A stretch of DNA of 64,000 bases from Triticum aestivum (Eukaryota > Streptophyta > Magnoliopsida > Poales > Poaceae), in the NCBI RefSeq assembly GCF_018294505.1, contig NC_057808.1, positions 227,909,780 to 227,973,779 on the forward strand, read 5' to 3'. Shown one piece after another: positions 35,272 through 46,746 of this stretch. The number at the start of each line of letters is the position of its first letter. Positions within the stretch are counted from its first letter, which is position 1. The notes under the pieces are model-generated. The model searched no databases. It was not told the DNA's origin and saw nothing but the letters and a program-made list of their open reading frames with translations. The translations under genes and the position numbers were made by a program.

Positions 35272-36931
35272 ACTCCCCCAAGCTTAAACCTTTGCTTGTC
35301 CTCGAGCAATTCAGTTGATAAACTGAAAGTGAAAAAGAAAAACTTTTACGAACTCTTTTGCTCTTGTTTACATAAATAAGCTTAAGTAGCACCCAGGTTT
35401 TCAGCCAAGATTATAACTAACCATGTCGACAATAACTCTTAAAAATTATATTAACTCATATCGATGACATAATTAACTAGCGAGCAATAATAAGATATCT
35501 CAAACAACAACACTTTATCAAAACAACCATGATATAATATGAAAATAGTGGTATCTCGCTGGCCCTTTCTGAGACCGCAAAACATAAATGCAGAGCACCT
35601 CCAAAGTTCAAGCAACGACTAAGCATTGTAATTCATGGTAGAAAAGATCCAGTCATGATGCACCCAACATTAGCTACACACAGTGCATGAGGATGACAAT
35701 AGTGCTATCAGGTTCTGGCGCTTATTTGAGAAGGTGATGACACAACATAAAAGTAAATAGATAGTCCCTTCGCAGAGGGAAGCAGTGATTTGCAGTGGTG
35801 CCAGAGCTCAAGTTTTTAAAACAGAGGTAAATGGAATTTTGAGAAATGCACCCTTCTTGTTTACTTTGCGACCATTTGTTACGGTATCTTCCATGCTAAA
35901 CACATTAGTGGATGTTCCCAAGAGTAAAGGTTTACTCCCCCTCCACCAACAATCACACTCCACGGCTTGTCCGAAACAGCGGGTACCGTCCATACCAACA
36001 ACAGTCCTGGGGGAGTTTTGTTTAATTAATTGCAATTTGAATTCGGGGCTGGGAATCCCTATTACCACCCCTCTCGTGCAAGGACGAGTGAATAAACACT
36101 CATCATGAGAATATCTCGCTTAGCATGGAAGATACTGACTATCTCCTATCGTCCTATGAACAATCCAGGCAGACAAAAAGGGATATTTATTTGAAGTTTT
36201 TAGACGTGGCACATGCAAATTTACTTAGGACGGCAGGGTAATACCACATATAGGTAGGTATGGTGGACTCATCTGGAATAACTTGGGTTTCAAGTTTTTG
36301 ATGCACAAGCAGAATTCCTGCTTAGTACAGGTGAAGGCTAACAAATAGGTTGAGAAGCGGCCAGCTAGAGAGCGAAAACGGTCATGAACATGCATTATGC
36401 ATAAGTAACATTGGATACTAGCATGAGTAGGATATGAACACCATGAACATAAATATCATACATGCTACGTTGGTTTTGATTCAACAACATGCATGAACAT
36501 GTGCCAAGTCAAGCCACTCGAACATTCAGAGGAGGATACCAAATCATCATACTACATCACAATCATTTTAACGCAATGTTCACATCCAAGATAAATCATT
36601 ATCCACTCCTAGCTACTTAAGCATGGCATGAGAAACTATAATCTCCATTTGTCATTGCAAACATGTTTGATCATAATAGGCTGAATCATGGATACTAGAT
36701 AAACATATTTACAAAAACAGAACAAGTTGAGTTCATACCCGTTTCTCTCTGCCACAGCCAGTTCATCAAATTTCATCATTATTGCCTTTCACTTGCATGA
36801 CCGAACGATATGAAAATAATAATAGTGCAAGAGTGCTGTGGACTAAGCTAGAATCTTCAAACATTTTATTCAAAAGGAGAAGACAAGGTAATATGGGCTC
36901 TTCGTTAGATCAACAGTAATCCATATGAGAG
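35272..36931 (-). other. Element H, PPT and 3' internal noncoding region
   Basis: The minus strand reads AAGCTTGGGGGAGT at 35272-35285, the PPT. The rest is AT-rich noncoding. A block near 35766-35830 (CTTCCCTCTGCGAAGGG; TTGAGCTCTGGCACC on the minus strand) and one near 35930-36070 recur in F (38917-38965; 39060-39240). GAGAG at 36927-36931 is the left TSD candidate of F. The rest of H is not in the window. Confidence 0.7.
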
Positions 36932-38521
36932 TGATGTCGCTTGAAGCAACGTCGGTATTTCCCCAAAGAGGAAGGGATGATGCAGCACATCGGCGGTAGG
37001 TATTTCCCTCATATATGAAACCAAGGTTATCAAACCAGTAGGAGAACCAAGCAACACAACGTAAACAACCCCTGCACACAGATAACAAATCCTCGCAACC
37101 CGACGTGTTAAAGGGGTTGTCAATCCCTTCCGGGGTACGGCGCCTCAAGTGGCAAACGGACGTGAGATAAATTTGTAGTAAATTGATAGATTGAAAGCCA
37201 AATAAAATAAATAAGAATAAATTGCAGCACGGTTTTTTTGTATTTTTGGTTTAATAGATCTGAAAATAAATGCAAGGAAAAAGTAGATCGCAAAGGCAAA
37301 TAAATGAGAAAGAGACCCGGGGGCCGTAGGTTTCACTAGTGGCTTCTCTCGAGAAAAATAGCAAACGGTGGGTGAACAAATTACTGTTGGGCAATTGATA
37401 GAACTTCAGATACTCATGACGATATCCATGCAATGATCATTATATAGGCATCACGTCCAAGATTAGTAGACCGACTCCTGGCTGCATCTACTACTATTAC
37501 TCCACACATCGACCGCTATCCAGCATGCATCTAGTGTATTAAGTTCATGGAAAAATGGAGTAATGCAATAAGAACGATGACATGATGTAGACAAGATCTA
37601 TCTATGTAGAGATAGACCCCATCGTTTTATTCTTAGTAGCAACGATACATACGTGTCGGTTCCCTTTCTGTCACTGGGATCAAGCACCGTAAGATCGAAC
37701 CCACTACAAAGCACCTCTTTGCAAGATAAATAGATCAAGTTGGCCAAACAAAACCCAAATATCGGAGAAGAAATACGAGGCTATAAGAGATCATGCATAT
37801 AAGAGATCAAAGAAACTCAAATACTTTCATGGATATAAAAAGATAGATCTGATCATAAACTCAAAGTTCATCGATCCCAACAAACACACCGCAAAAGAGT
37901 TACATCATATGGATCTCTAAGAGACAATTGTATTGGGAATTCAGAGAGAGAGAGAGATGAAGCCATTTAGCTACTAACTACGGACCCGAAGGTCTACAAA
38001 GAACTACTCACGCATCATCGGAGAGGCACCAATGGAGGTGGTGAACCCCATCCGAGATGGTGTCTAGATTGGATCTGGTGGTTCTGGACTCTGCGGTGGC
38101 TGGATGAATATTTCGTCGACGCTTCTAGGGTTCTGGGAATATTGGGGTATTTATAGAGCAAAGAGGCGGTCCGGGGGGCACCCGAGGTGGGCACAACCCA
38201 CTAGGGCGCGTCTGGGCCTTCTGGCGCGCCCTGGTGGGTTGTGCCTCCCTCGGGGCACCCCAGGCACAGCCAGGGCCTGTTGTGTTCCTTCTGGCCCATA
38301 AAAATTCTCCGTAAAGTTTCGGGTCATTTGGACTCCGTCTGATATTGATTTCCTGCGATGTAAAAAACATGAAAAAACATCAACTGGCACTTTGCACTAT
38401 GTCAATAGGTTAGTACCAAAAAATGATATAAAATGACTATAAAATGATTATAAAACATCCAAGATTGATAATATAACAGCATGGAACAATAAAAAATTAT
38501 AGATACGTTGGAGACGTATCA
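36932..38521 (-). repeat. Element F, 3' LTR
   Basis: 1590 bp; minus strand TGATACGTCTCCAACG (at 38521) to CAAGCGACATCA (36932). Inverted repeat 38182-38201 / 38234-38253 and minus-strand TATAAATA near 38150. Similar over its last ~578 bp to 50856-51433. Frames inside are LTR noise. Confidence 0.88.
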
Positions 38522-39707
38522 GCATCCCCAAGCTTAACTCCTACTCGTCCTCGAGTAGGGAAGTGATAAAAACAGAATTTTTGATGTGGAATGCTGCCTA
38601 TCATGTCATATCATATTTCCTTTTCTTTATAGCATGGACATTTGGACTTTTATATTGTTCAAAGCAATAGTCTAGTTTTGACATGATAATTTAAATACTC
38701 AAGCATATCAACAAGCAACCATGTCTTTCAAAATATCAACGCTAAAATAAGTTATCCCTAGCCCACCATGCTCAACCATTGATCCATTCATGAAACGCAC
38801 TCAAATATTAGTTACACCCAATACTTAAGTACGATCATATTGCCTCCTAGTGGGTGCTTTTGTAAGAGAAGATGGAGACTCAAATTCAAAAATAAAAATT
38901 GCATAAAGTAAAAGAAAGGCCATTCGTAGAGGGAAGTAGGGATTTGTAGAGGTGCCAGAGCTCAAAGCGAAAAACTTAGAGATAAAAACATTTTGGGAGG
39001 TGTATCCATCCCACCAACGAAAATGACTTAGAGTTCCCAACACTTTCCATGCTAGATATATCATAGGCGGTTCCCAAACAGAAAATAAAGTTTATTCCTT
39101 TTTCAACCATACTTTCACTTTCCATGGCTAGCCGTATCCACGGTTGCCCTCCATACCAACACTTTCCAAGGAATTTATTATTTGACAACATAAAGTAAAT
39201 TCATTTTTAATTTTGGGACTGGGCATCCCTAATACCTTTGCCATACTCTCGTGCAATAACAAGTGAATAAACACTCATCTTGAGAACAACACATCTAGCA
39301 TGGAAAATATTAGCCACCCCTCACCGCTTCGCGAGCGAAAGAAACACACAAAAGGGAGGTTTATTTTGAAAATTAGAGATGACACATACAAATTTTCTTA
39401 GAACGGCAAAAGAATACCGCATATAGGTAGATATAGTGGACTCATGTGGCAAAACTGGTTTAAGGGTTTTTGGATGCACAAGTAGAGATCATACTTGGTG
39501 CAAAATGAAGGCTAGCAAAATATTGAGAAGCGACCAACCAAGAAACGAATAATCTCATAAGCAAGCATTAAGCATAAATAACACCGAATAATGTACCACA
39601 AGTAGGATATAATTTCATTGCATGACTATTGACTTTCATACTTGCATAGCGAATCACAAACCTTAACACCAATATTCTTACTAAAGCATAATTACTCATC
39701 AACATAA
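38522..39707 (-). other. Element F, PPT and 3' noncoding region (left of D)
   Basis: The minus strand reads TTAAGCTTGGGGATGC next to the LTR. Contains the conserved CTTCCCTCTACGAATGGCC block at 38917-38938 and AT-rich noncoding sequence. CATAA at 39703-39707 is D's TSD. No supported gene. Confidence 0.7.
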
Positions 39708-41441
39708 TGTTGGAAATATGCCCTAGAGGCAATAATAAAATGGTTATTATTATATTTCCTTGTTCATGATAATTGTCTATTGTTCATGCTATAATTGTGT
39801 TATCCGGAAATCGTAATACATGTGTGAATACATAGACCACAACATGTCCCTAGTGAGCCTCTAGTTGACTAGCTCGTTGATCAACAGATAGTCATGGTTT
39901 CCTGACTATGGACATTGGATGTCATTGATAACGGGATCACATCATTAGGAGAATGATGTGATGGACAAGACCCAATCCTAAGCATAGCACAAGATCGTGT
40001 AGTTCGTTTGCTAGAGCTTTTCCAAATGTCAAGTATCATTTCCTTAGACCATGAGATTGTGCAACTCCCGGATACCATAGGAGTGCTTTGGGTGTGCCAA
40101 ATGTCACAACGTAACTGGGTGGCTATAAAGGTGCACTACGGGTATCTCCGAAAGTGTCTGTTGGGTTGGCACGAATCGAGACTGGGATTTGTCACTCCGT
40201 ATGACGGAGAGGTATCTCTGGGCCCACTCGGTAATGCATCATCATAATGAGCTCAATGTGACCAAGTGTTTGGTCACGGGATCATGCATTACGGTACGAG
40301 TAAAGTGACTTGCCGGTAACGAGATTGAACAAGGTATTGGGATACCGACGATCGAATCTCGGGCAAGTAACGTACCGATTGACAAAGGGAATTGTATACG
40401 GGATTGATTGAATCCTCGACATCGTGGTTCATCCGATGAGATCATCGTGGAACATGTGGGAGCCAACATGGGTATCCAGATCCCGCTGTTGGTTATTGAC
40501 CGGAGAGTCGTCTCGGTCATGTCTGCATGTCTCCCGAACCCGTAGGGTCTACACACTTAAGGTTCGGTGATGCTAGAGTTGTAGAGATATTAGCATGTGG
40601 TTAACCGAAAGTTGTTCGGAGTCCCGGATGAGATCCCAGACGTCACGAGGAGTTCCGGAATGGTCCGGAGGTAAAGATTTATATATGGGAAGTCCTATTT
40701 TGGCCATCGGAAAATGTTCGGGATTTTTCGGTATTGTACCGGAAGGTTCTAGAAGGTTCCAAAGTGGGGCCCACCTGCATGGGGGGACCCACATGAACGT
40801 GGGTAGTGGGGGCAAGGCCCCACACCCCTGGTCAAGGCGCACCAAGATCCCACCTTAGAAGGAATAAGATCATATCCCGAAGGGATAAGATCAAGATCCC
40901 TAAAAAGGGGGGATAACAATCGGTGGGGAAGGGAAATGATGGGATTTCTTTCCCCCACCTTTGCCAACGCCCCAATGGACTTGGAGGGCAAGAAACCAGC
41001 CCCCTCCACCCCTATATATAGTGGGGAGGCGCATGGGAGCAGCAACCCAAGCCCCTGGCGCCTCCCTCCCCCTCCCGTGACACCTCTCCCTCTCGCTGAG
41101 CTTGGCGAAGCCCTGCCGAGATCCCCGCTGCTTCCACCACCACGCCGTCGTGCTGCTGGATCTCCATCAACCTCTCCCTCCCCTTTCTAGATCAAGAAGG
41201 AGGAGACGTCTTCCCCAACCGTACGTGTGTTGAAGGCGGAGGTGCCGTCCGTTCGGCGCTCGGTCATCGTTGATTTGGATCACGACAAGTACGACTCCAT
41301 CAACCCCGTTCACTTGAACGCTTCTGCTCGCGATCTACAAGGGTATGTAGATGCACTCTTTTCCCTCTCGTTGCTAGAAGACTCCATAGATTGTTCTTGG
41401 TGATGCGTAGAATTTTTTAATTTCTGCAACGATCCCCAACA
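39708..41441 (+). repeat. Element D, 5' LTR
   Basis: 1734 bp, TGTTGGAAATATGCCC to GATCCCCAACA. TATATATA at 41013-41020 is the probable promoter. The ORF-like frames are LTR noise. Confidence 0.95.
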
Positions 41442-42732
41442 GTGGTATGGGAGCTAGGTTTATGCGTAGTTTCTATGCACGAGTAGAACACAAACTTGTT
41501 GTGGGCGTAGATGTTGTCAATTTTCTTGCCACTACTAGTCTTATCTTGTTTCGGCGGCATCGTGGGATGAAGCGGCCCGGACCGACCTTACACGTACGCT
41601 TACGTGAGACAGGTTCCACCGACTGACATGCACTAGTTGCATAAGGTGGCTAGCGGGTGTCTATCTCTCCCACTTTAGTCGGATCGGATTCGATGAAAAG
41701 GGTCCTTATGAAGGGTAAATAGAAGTTGGCATATCACGTTGTGGTTTTACGTAGGTAAGAAACGTTCTTGCTAGAAACCTATAGAAGCCACGTAAAAACA
41801 TGCAACAACAATTAGAGGACGTCTAACTTGTTTTTGCAGCATATGCCTTGTGATGTGATATGGCCAAAAGGATGTGATGAATGAAATATATGTGATGTAT
41901 GAGATTGATCATGTTCTTGTAATAGGAATCACGACTTGCATGTCGATGAGTATGACAACCGGCAGGAGCCATAGGAGTTGTCTTTATTTTTTGTATGACC
42001 TGCGTGTCATTGAATAACGCCATGTAAATTACTTTACTTTATTGCTAAACACGTTAGCCATAGAAGTAGATGTAATCGTTGGCGTGACAACTTCATGAAG
42101 ACACGATGATGGAGATCATGATGATGGAGATCATGGTGTCATGCCGGTGACGAAGATGATCATGGCGCCCCGAAGATGGAGATCAAAGGAGCAATATGAT
42201 ACTGGCCATATCATGTCACTATTTGATTGCATGTGATGTTTATCATGTTTTACATCTTATTTGCTTAGAACGACGGTAGCTTAAATAAGATGATCCCTCG
42301 CAATAATTTCAAGAAAGTGTTCCCCCTAACTGTGCACCGTTGCGAAGGTTCGTTGTTTCGAAGCACCACGTGATGATCGGGTGTGATAGATTCTAACGTT
42401 CGAATACAACGGGTGTAAGCCAGATTTACACACGCAATACACTTAGGTTGACTTGACGAGCCTAGCATGTACAGACATGGCCTCGGAACACGGAAGACCG
42501 AAAGGTCGAGCATGAGTCGTATAGAAGATACGATCAACATGAAGATGTTCACCGATGTTGACTAGCCCGTCTCACGTGATGATCGGACACGGCCTAGTTG
42601 ACTCGGATCATGTTTCACTTAGATGACTAGAGGGATGTCTATCTGAGTGGGAGTTCATTGAATAATTTGATTAGATGAACTTAATTATCATGAACTTAGT
42701 CTAAAATCTTTACAATATGTCTTGTAGATCAA
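41442..42732 (+). other. Element D leader with altered PBS
   Basis: The PBS position (41443-41456) reads TGGTATGGGAGC-type sequence, where C and A of the canonical TGGTATCAGAGC are replaced by G and G. The rest is an untranslated leader without a supported ORF. Confidence 0.8.
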
Positions 42733-45700
42733 ATGGCCCACGCTAATGTTGCCCTCAACTTCAACGCGTTCCTAGAGAAAACCAAGCTGAAAGATGATGG
42801 CAGCAACTATACGGACTGGGTCCGGAACCTGAGGATCATCCTCATTGCTGCCAAGAAAGATTATGTCCTAGAAGCACCGCTAGGTGACGCACCCATCCCA
42901 GAGAACCAAGACGTTATGAACGCTTGGCAGCAGCGTGCTGATGATTACTCCCTCGTTCAGTGCGGCATGCTTTACAGCTTAGAACCGGGGCTCCAAAAGC
43001 GTTTTGAGCAACACGGAGCATATGAGATGTTCGAAGAGCTGAAAATGGTTTTCCAAGCTCATGCCCGGGTCGAGAGATATGAAGTCTCCGACAAGTTCTT
43101 CAGTTGTAAGATGGAGGAAAATAGTTCTGTCAGTGAGCACATACTCAAAATGTCTGGGTTACACAACCGCTTGACTCAGCTGGGAGTTAATCTCCCGGAT
43201 GACGCGGTCATTGACAGAATCCTTCAGTCGCTTCCACCGAGCTACAAGAGCTTTGTGATGAACTTCAATATGCAGGGGATGGAAAAGACCATTCCTGAGG
43301 TATATTCAATGCTGAAATCAGCGGAGGTGGAGATCAAAAAGGAACATCAAGTGTTGATGGTGAATAAAACCACTAAGTTCAAGAAAGGCAAGGGTAAGAA
43401 GAACTTCAAGAAGGACGGCAAGGGAGTTGCCGCGCCCGGTAAGCCAGTTGCCGGGAAGAAGCCAAAGAATGGACCCAAGCCTGAGACTGAGTGCTTTTAT
43501 TGCAAGGGAAGTGGTCACTGGAAGCGGAACTGCCCCAAGTACTTAGCGGACAAGAAGGCCGGCAACACCAAAGGTATATGTGATATACATGTTATTGATG
43601 TGTACCTTACCAGCACTCGTAGTAGCTCCTGGGTATTTGATACCGGTGCGGTTGCTCATATTTGTAACTCAAAGCAGGAGCTGCGGAATAAACGGAGACT
43701 GGCAAAGGACGAGGTGACGATGCGCGTCGGGAATGGTTCCAAGGTCGATGTGATCGCCGTCGGCACGCTACCTCTACATTTACCTACGGGATTAGTTTTA
43801 AACCTCAATAATTGTTATTTAGTGCCAGCTTTGAGCATGAACATTGTATCAGGATCTCGTTTAATTCGAGATGGCTACTCATTTAAATCCGAGAATAATG
43901 GTTGTTCTATTTATATGAGAGATATGTTTTATGGTCATGCCCCGCTGGTTAATGGTTTATTCTTAATGAATCTCGAACGTAGTGTTACACATATTCATAG
44001 TGTGAATACCAAAAGATGTAAGGTTGATAATGATAGTCCCACATACTTGTGGCACTGCCGTCTTGGTCACATTGGTGTCAAACGCATGAAGAAGCTCCAT
44101 GCAGATGGACTTTTGGAGTCTCTTGATTACGAATCATTTGACACGTGCGAACCATGCCTCATGGGTAAGATGACCAAGACTCCGTTCTCCGGAACAATGG
44201 AGCGAGCAACCAACTTATTGGAAATCATACATACTGATGTGTGCGGTCCAATGAGTGTTGAGGCTCGCGGTGGCTATCGTTATGTTCTCACTCTCACTGA
44301 TGACTTGAGTAGATATGGGTATGTCTACCTAATGAAACACAAGTCTGAGACCTTTGAAAAGTTCAAGGAATTTCAGAGTGAGGTTGAGAATCAACGTGAC
44401 AGAAAAATAAAGTTCTTACGATCAGATCGTGGAGGGGAATATTTGAGTCACGAATTTGGCACACACTTAAGGAAATGTGGAATAGTTTCACAACTCACGC
44501 CGCCTGGAACACCTCAGCGAAATGGTGTGTCCGAACGTCGTAATCGCACTCTATTGGATATGGTGCGATCTATGATGTCTCTTACCGATCTACCGCTCTC
44601 ATTTTGGGGCTATGCTTTAGAGACTGCCGCATTCACTTTAAATAGGGCTCCGTCGAAATCCGTTGAGACGACACCGTATGAATTATGGTTTGGGAAGAAA
44701 CCTAAGCTGTCGTTTCTAAAAGTTTGGGGATGCGATGCTTATGTCAAGAAACTTCAACCTGAAAAGCTCGAACCCAAGTCGGAAAAATGCGTCTTCATAG
44801 GATACCCTAAGGAAACCATTGGGTATACCTTCTACCTCAGATCCGAAGGCAAGATCTTTGTTGCCAAGAACGGGTCCTTTCTGGAGAAAGAGTTTCTCTC
44901 GAAAGAAGTAAGTGGGAGGAAAGTGGAACTTGATGAAGTACTACCTCTTGAACTGGAAAGTAGCGCAGCTCAGGAAGATGTTCCTGTGGTGCCTGCACCG
45001 ACTAGAGAGGAAGTTAATGATGATGATGATCAAGGTACTTCGGATCAAGCTCCTACTGAACTTCGTAGGTCCACAAGGACACGTTCCGCGCCAGAGTGGT
45101 ACGGCAACCCTGTCTTGGAAATCATGTTGTTAGACAACGGTGAACCTTCGAACTATGAAGAAGCAATGGCGGGCCCAGATTCCGACAAATGGCTTGAAGC
45201 CATGCAATCCGAGATAGGATCCATGTATGAAAACAAAGTGTGGACTTTGACAGACTTGCCCGATGATCGGCGAGCGATAGAAAACAAATGGATCTTTAAG
45301 AAGAAGACAGACGCGGATGGTAATGTTACCATCTATAAAGCTCGACTTGTCGCTAAGGGTTATCGACAAGTTCAAGGGGTTGACTACGATGAGACTTTCT
45401 CACCCGTAGCGAAGCTGAAGTCCGTCCGAATCATGTTAGCAATTGCCGCATACTATGATTATGAGATATGGCAAATGGACGTCAAAACGGCATTCCTTAA
45501 CGGCTTTCTTAAGGAAGAATTGTATATGATGCAGCCGGAAGGTTTTGTCGATCCTAAGAATGCTAACAAGGTATGCAAGCTCCAGCGCTCCATCTATGGG
45601 CTGGTGCAAGCATCTCGGAGTTGGAACATTCGATTTGATGAGATGATCAAAGCGTTTGGGTTTACACAGACTTATGGAGAAGCCTGTGTTTACAAGAAAG

Positions 45701-46608
45701 TGAGTGGGAGCTCTGTAGCATTTCTCATATTATATGTGGATGACATACTGTTGATGGGAAATGATATAGAATTCTTGGGAAGCATAAAGGCCTACTTGAA
45801 CAAGTGTTTTTCAATGAAGGACCTTGGAGAAGCTGCTTATATATTAGGCATCAAGATCTATAGAGATAGATCAAGACGCCTCATTGGTCTTTCACAAAGT
45901 ACGTACCTTGACAAGATATTGAAGAAGTTCAATATGGATCAGTCCAAGAAGGGGTTCTTGCCTGTATTGCAAGGTGTGCAATTGAGCACGGCTCAATGCC
46001 CGACCACGGCAGAAGATAGAGAAAAGATGAGTGTCGTCCCCTATGCCTCGGCCATAGGGTCTATTATGTATGCCATGCTGTGTACCAGACCTGATGTAAA
46101 CCTTGCCGTAAGTTTGGTAGGAAGGTACCAAAGTAATCCCGGCATGGAACACTGGACAGCGGTCAAGAATATCCTGAAGTACCTGAAGAGGACTAAGGAT
46201 ATGTTTCTCGTTTATGGAGGTGACGAAGAGCTCGTCGTAAAGGGTTACGTCGATGCTAGTTTCGACACAGATCTGGATGACTCTAAGTCACAAACCGGAT
46301 ACGTGTATATTTTGAATGGTGGGGCAGTAAGCTGGTGCAGTTGCAAGCAAAGCGTTGTGGCGGGATCTACATGTGAAGCGGAATACATGGCGGCCTCAGA
46401 GGCAGCACAAGAAGCAATCTGGGTGAAGGAGTTCATTACCGACCTAGGAGTTATTCCCAATGCGTCGGGCCCGATGACTCTCTTCTGTGACAACACTGGA
46501 GCTATTGCCCTTGCCAAGGAGCCCAGGTTTCACAGGAAGACCAGGCATATCAAGCGTCGCTTCAACTCCATTCGTGAAAATGTTCAAAATGGAGACATAA
46601 TTTTGTAA
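42733..46608 (+). CDS. gag-pol: Element D gag-pol polyprotein, 1291 residues, C-terminus lost by a frameshift
   Basis: One uninterrupted frame encodes the particle protein and the enzymes that copy and insert the element. Gag is residues 1 to ~240. The zinc knuckle is at ~253 (CFYCKGSGHWKRNC, CX2CX4HX4C). Aspartic protease active site VFDTG is at ~301 and GAG-pre-integrase LWHCRLGHIG at ~439. Integrase follows with HTDVCGPM (~498), RSDRGGEY (~563) and NGVSERRN (~597). Reverse transcriptase has MDVKTAFLNG (~915) and catalytic YVDD (~1001). RNase H has YVDASFD (~1172), CEAEYMA (~1213) and CDNTGA (~1252). The order protease-integrase-reverse transcriptase-RNase H is that of Ty1/copia. Compared with C, two bases are missing at ~46600, so the frame ends GDIIL and the ~40-residue tail with ADPLTKPL lies out of frame. 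All catalytic motifs seen are intact. Confidence 0.95.
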   Translation: MAHANVALNFNAFLEKTKLKDDGSNYTDWVRNLRIILIAAKKDYVLEAPLGDAPIPENQDVMNAWQQRADDYSLVQCGMLYSLEPGLQKRFEQHGAYEMFEELKMVFQAHARVERYEVSDKFFSCKMEENSSVSEHILKMSGLHNRLTQLGVNLPDDAVIDRILQSLPPSYKSFVMNFNMQGMEKTIPEVYSMLKSAEVEIKKEHQVLMVNKTTKFKKGKGKKNFKKDGKGVAAPGKPVAGKKPKNGPKPETECFYCKGSGHWKRNCPKYLADKKAGNTKGICDIHVIDVYLTSTRSSSWVFDTGAVAHICNSKQELRNKRRLAKDEVTMRVGNGSKVDVIAVGTLPLHLPTGLVLNLNNCYLVPALSMNIVSGSRLIRDGYSFKSENNGCSIYMRDMFYGHAPLVNGLFLMNLERSVTHIHSVNTKRCKVDNDSPTYLWHCRLGHIGVKRMKKLHADGLLESLDYESFDTCEPCLMGKMTKTPFSGTMERATNLLEIIHTDVCGPMSVEARGGYRYVLTLTDDLSRYGYVYLMKHKSETFEKFKEFQSEVENQRDRKIKFLRSDRGGEYLSHEFGTHLRKCGIVSQLTPPGTPQRNGVSERRNRTLLDMVRSMMSLTDLPLSFWGYALETAAFTLNRAPSKSVETTPYELWFGKKPKLSFLKVWGCDAYVKKLQPEKLEPKSEKCVFIGYPKETIGYTFYLRSEGKIFVAKNGSFLEKEFLSKEVSGRKVELDEVLPLELESSAAQEDVPVVPAPTREEVNDDDDQGTSDQAPTELRRSTRTRSAPEWYGNPVLEIMLLDNGEPSNYEEAMAGPDSDKWLEAMQSEIGSMYENKVWTLTDLPDDRRAIENKWIFKKKTDADGNVTIYKARLVAKGYRQVQGVDYDETFSPVAKLKSVRIMLAIAAYYDYEIWQMDVKTAFLNGFLKEELYMMQPEGFVDPKNANKVCKLQRSIYGLVQASRSWNIRFDEMIKAFGFTQTYGEACVYKKVSGSSVAFLILYVDDILLMGNDIEFLGSIKAYLNKCFSMKDLGEAAYILGIKIYRDRSRRLIGLSQSTYLDKILKKFNMDQSKKGFLPVLQGVQLSTAQCPTTAEDREKMSVVPYASAIGSIMYAMLCTRPDVNLAVSLVGRYQSNPGMEHWTAVKNILKYLKRTKDMFLVYGGDEELVVKGYVDASFDTDLDDSKSQTGYVYILNGGAVSWCSCKQSVVAGSTCEAEYMAASEAAQEAIWVKEFITDLGVIPNASGPMTLFCDNTGAIALAKEPRFHRKTRHIKRRFNSIRENVQNGDIIL

Positions 46609-46735
46609 AGTACATACGGACCTGAATGTAGCAGATCCGTTGACTAAACCTCTCCCTAGAGCAAAACATGATCAACACCAGAACTCTATGGGTGTTCGAT
46701 TCATCACAATGTAACTAGATTATTGACTCTAGTGC

Positions 46736-46745
46736 AAGTGGGAGA
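46736..46745 (+). other. Element D polypurine tract
   Basis: AAGTGGGAGA directly before the 3' LTR TGTTGG; the same tract (as its complement) borders the 3' LTRs of B and C. Confidence 0.85.
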
Positions 46746-46746
46746 C

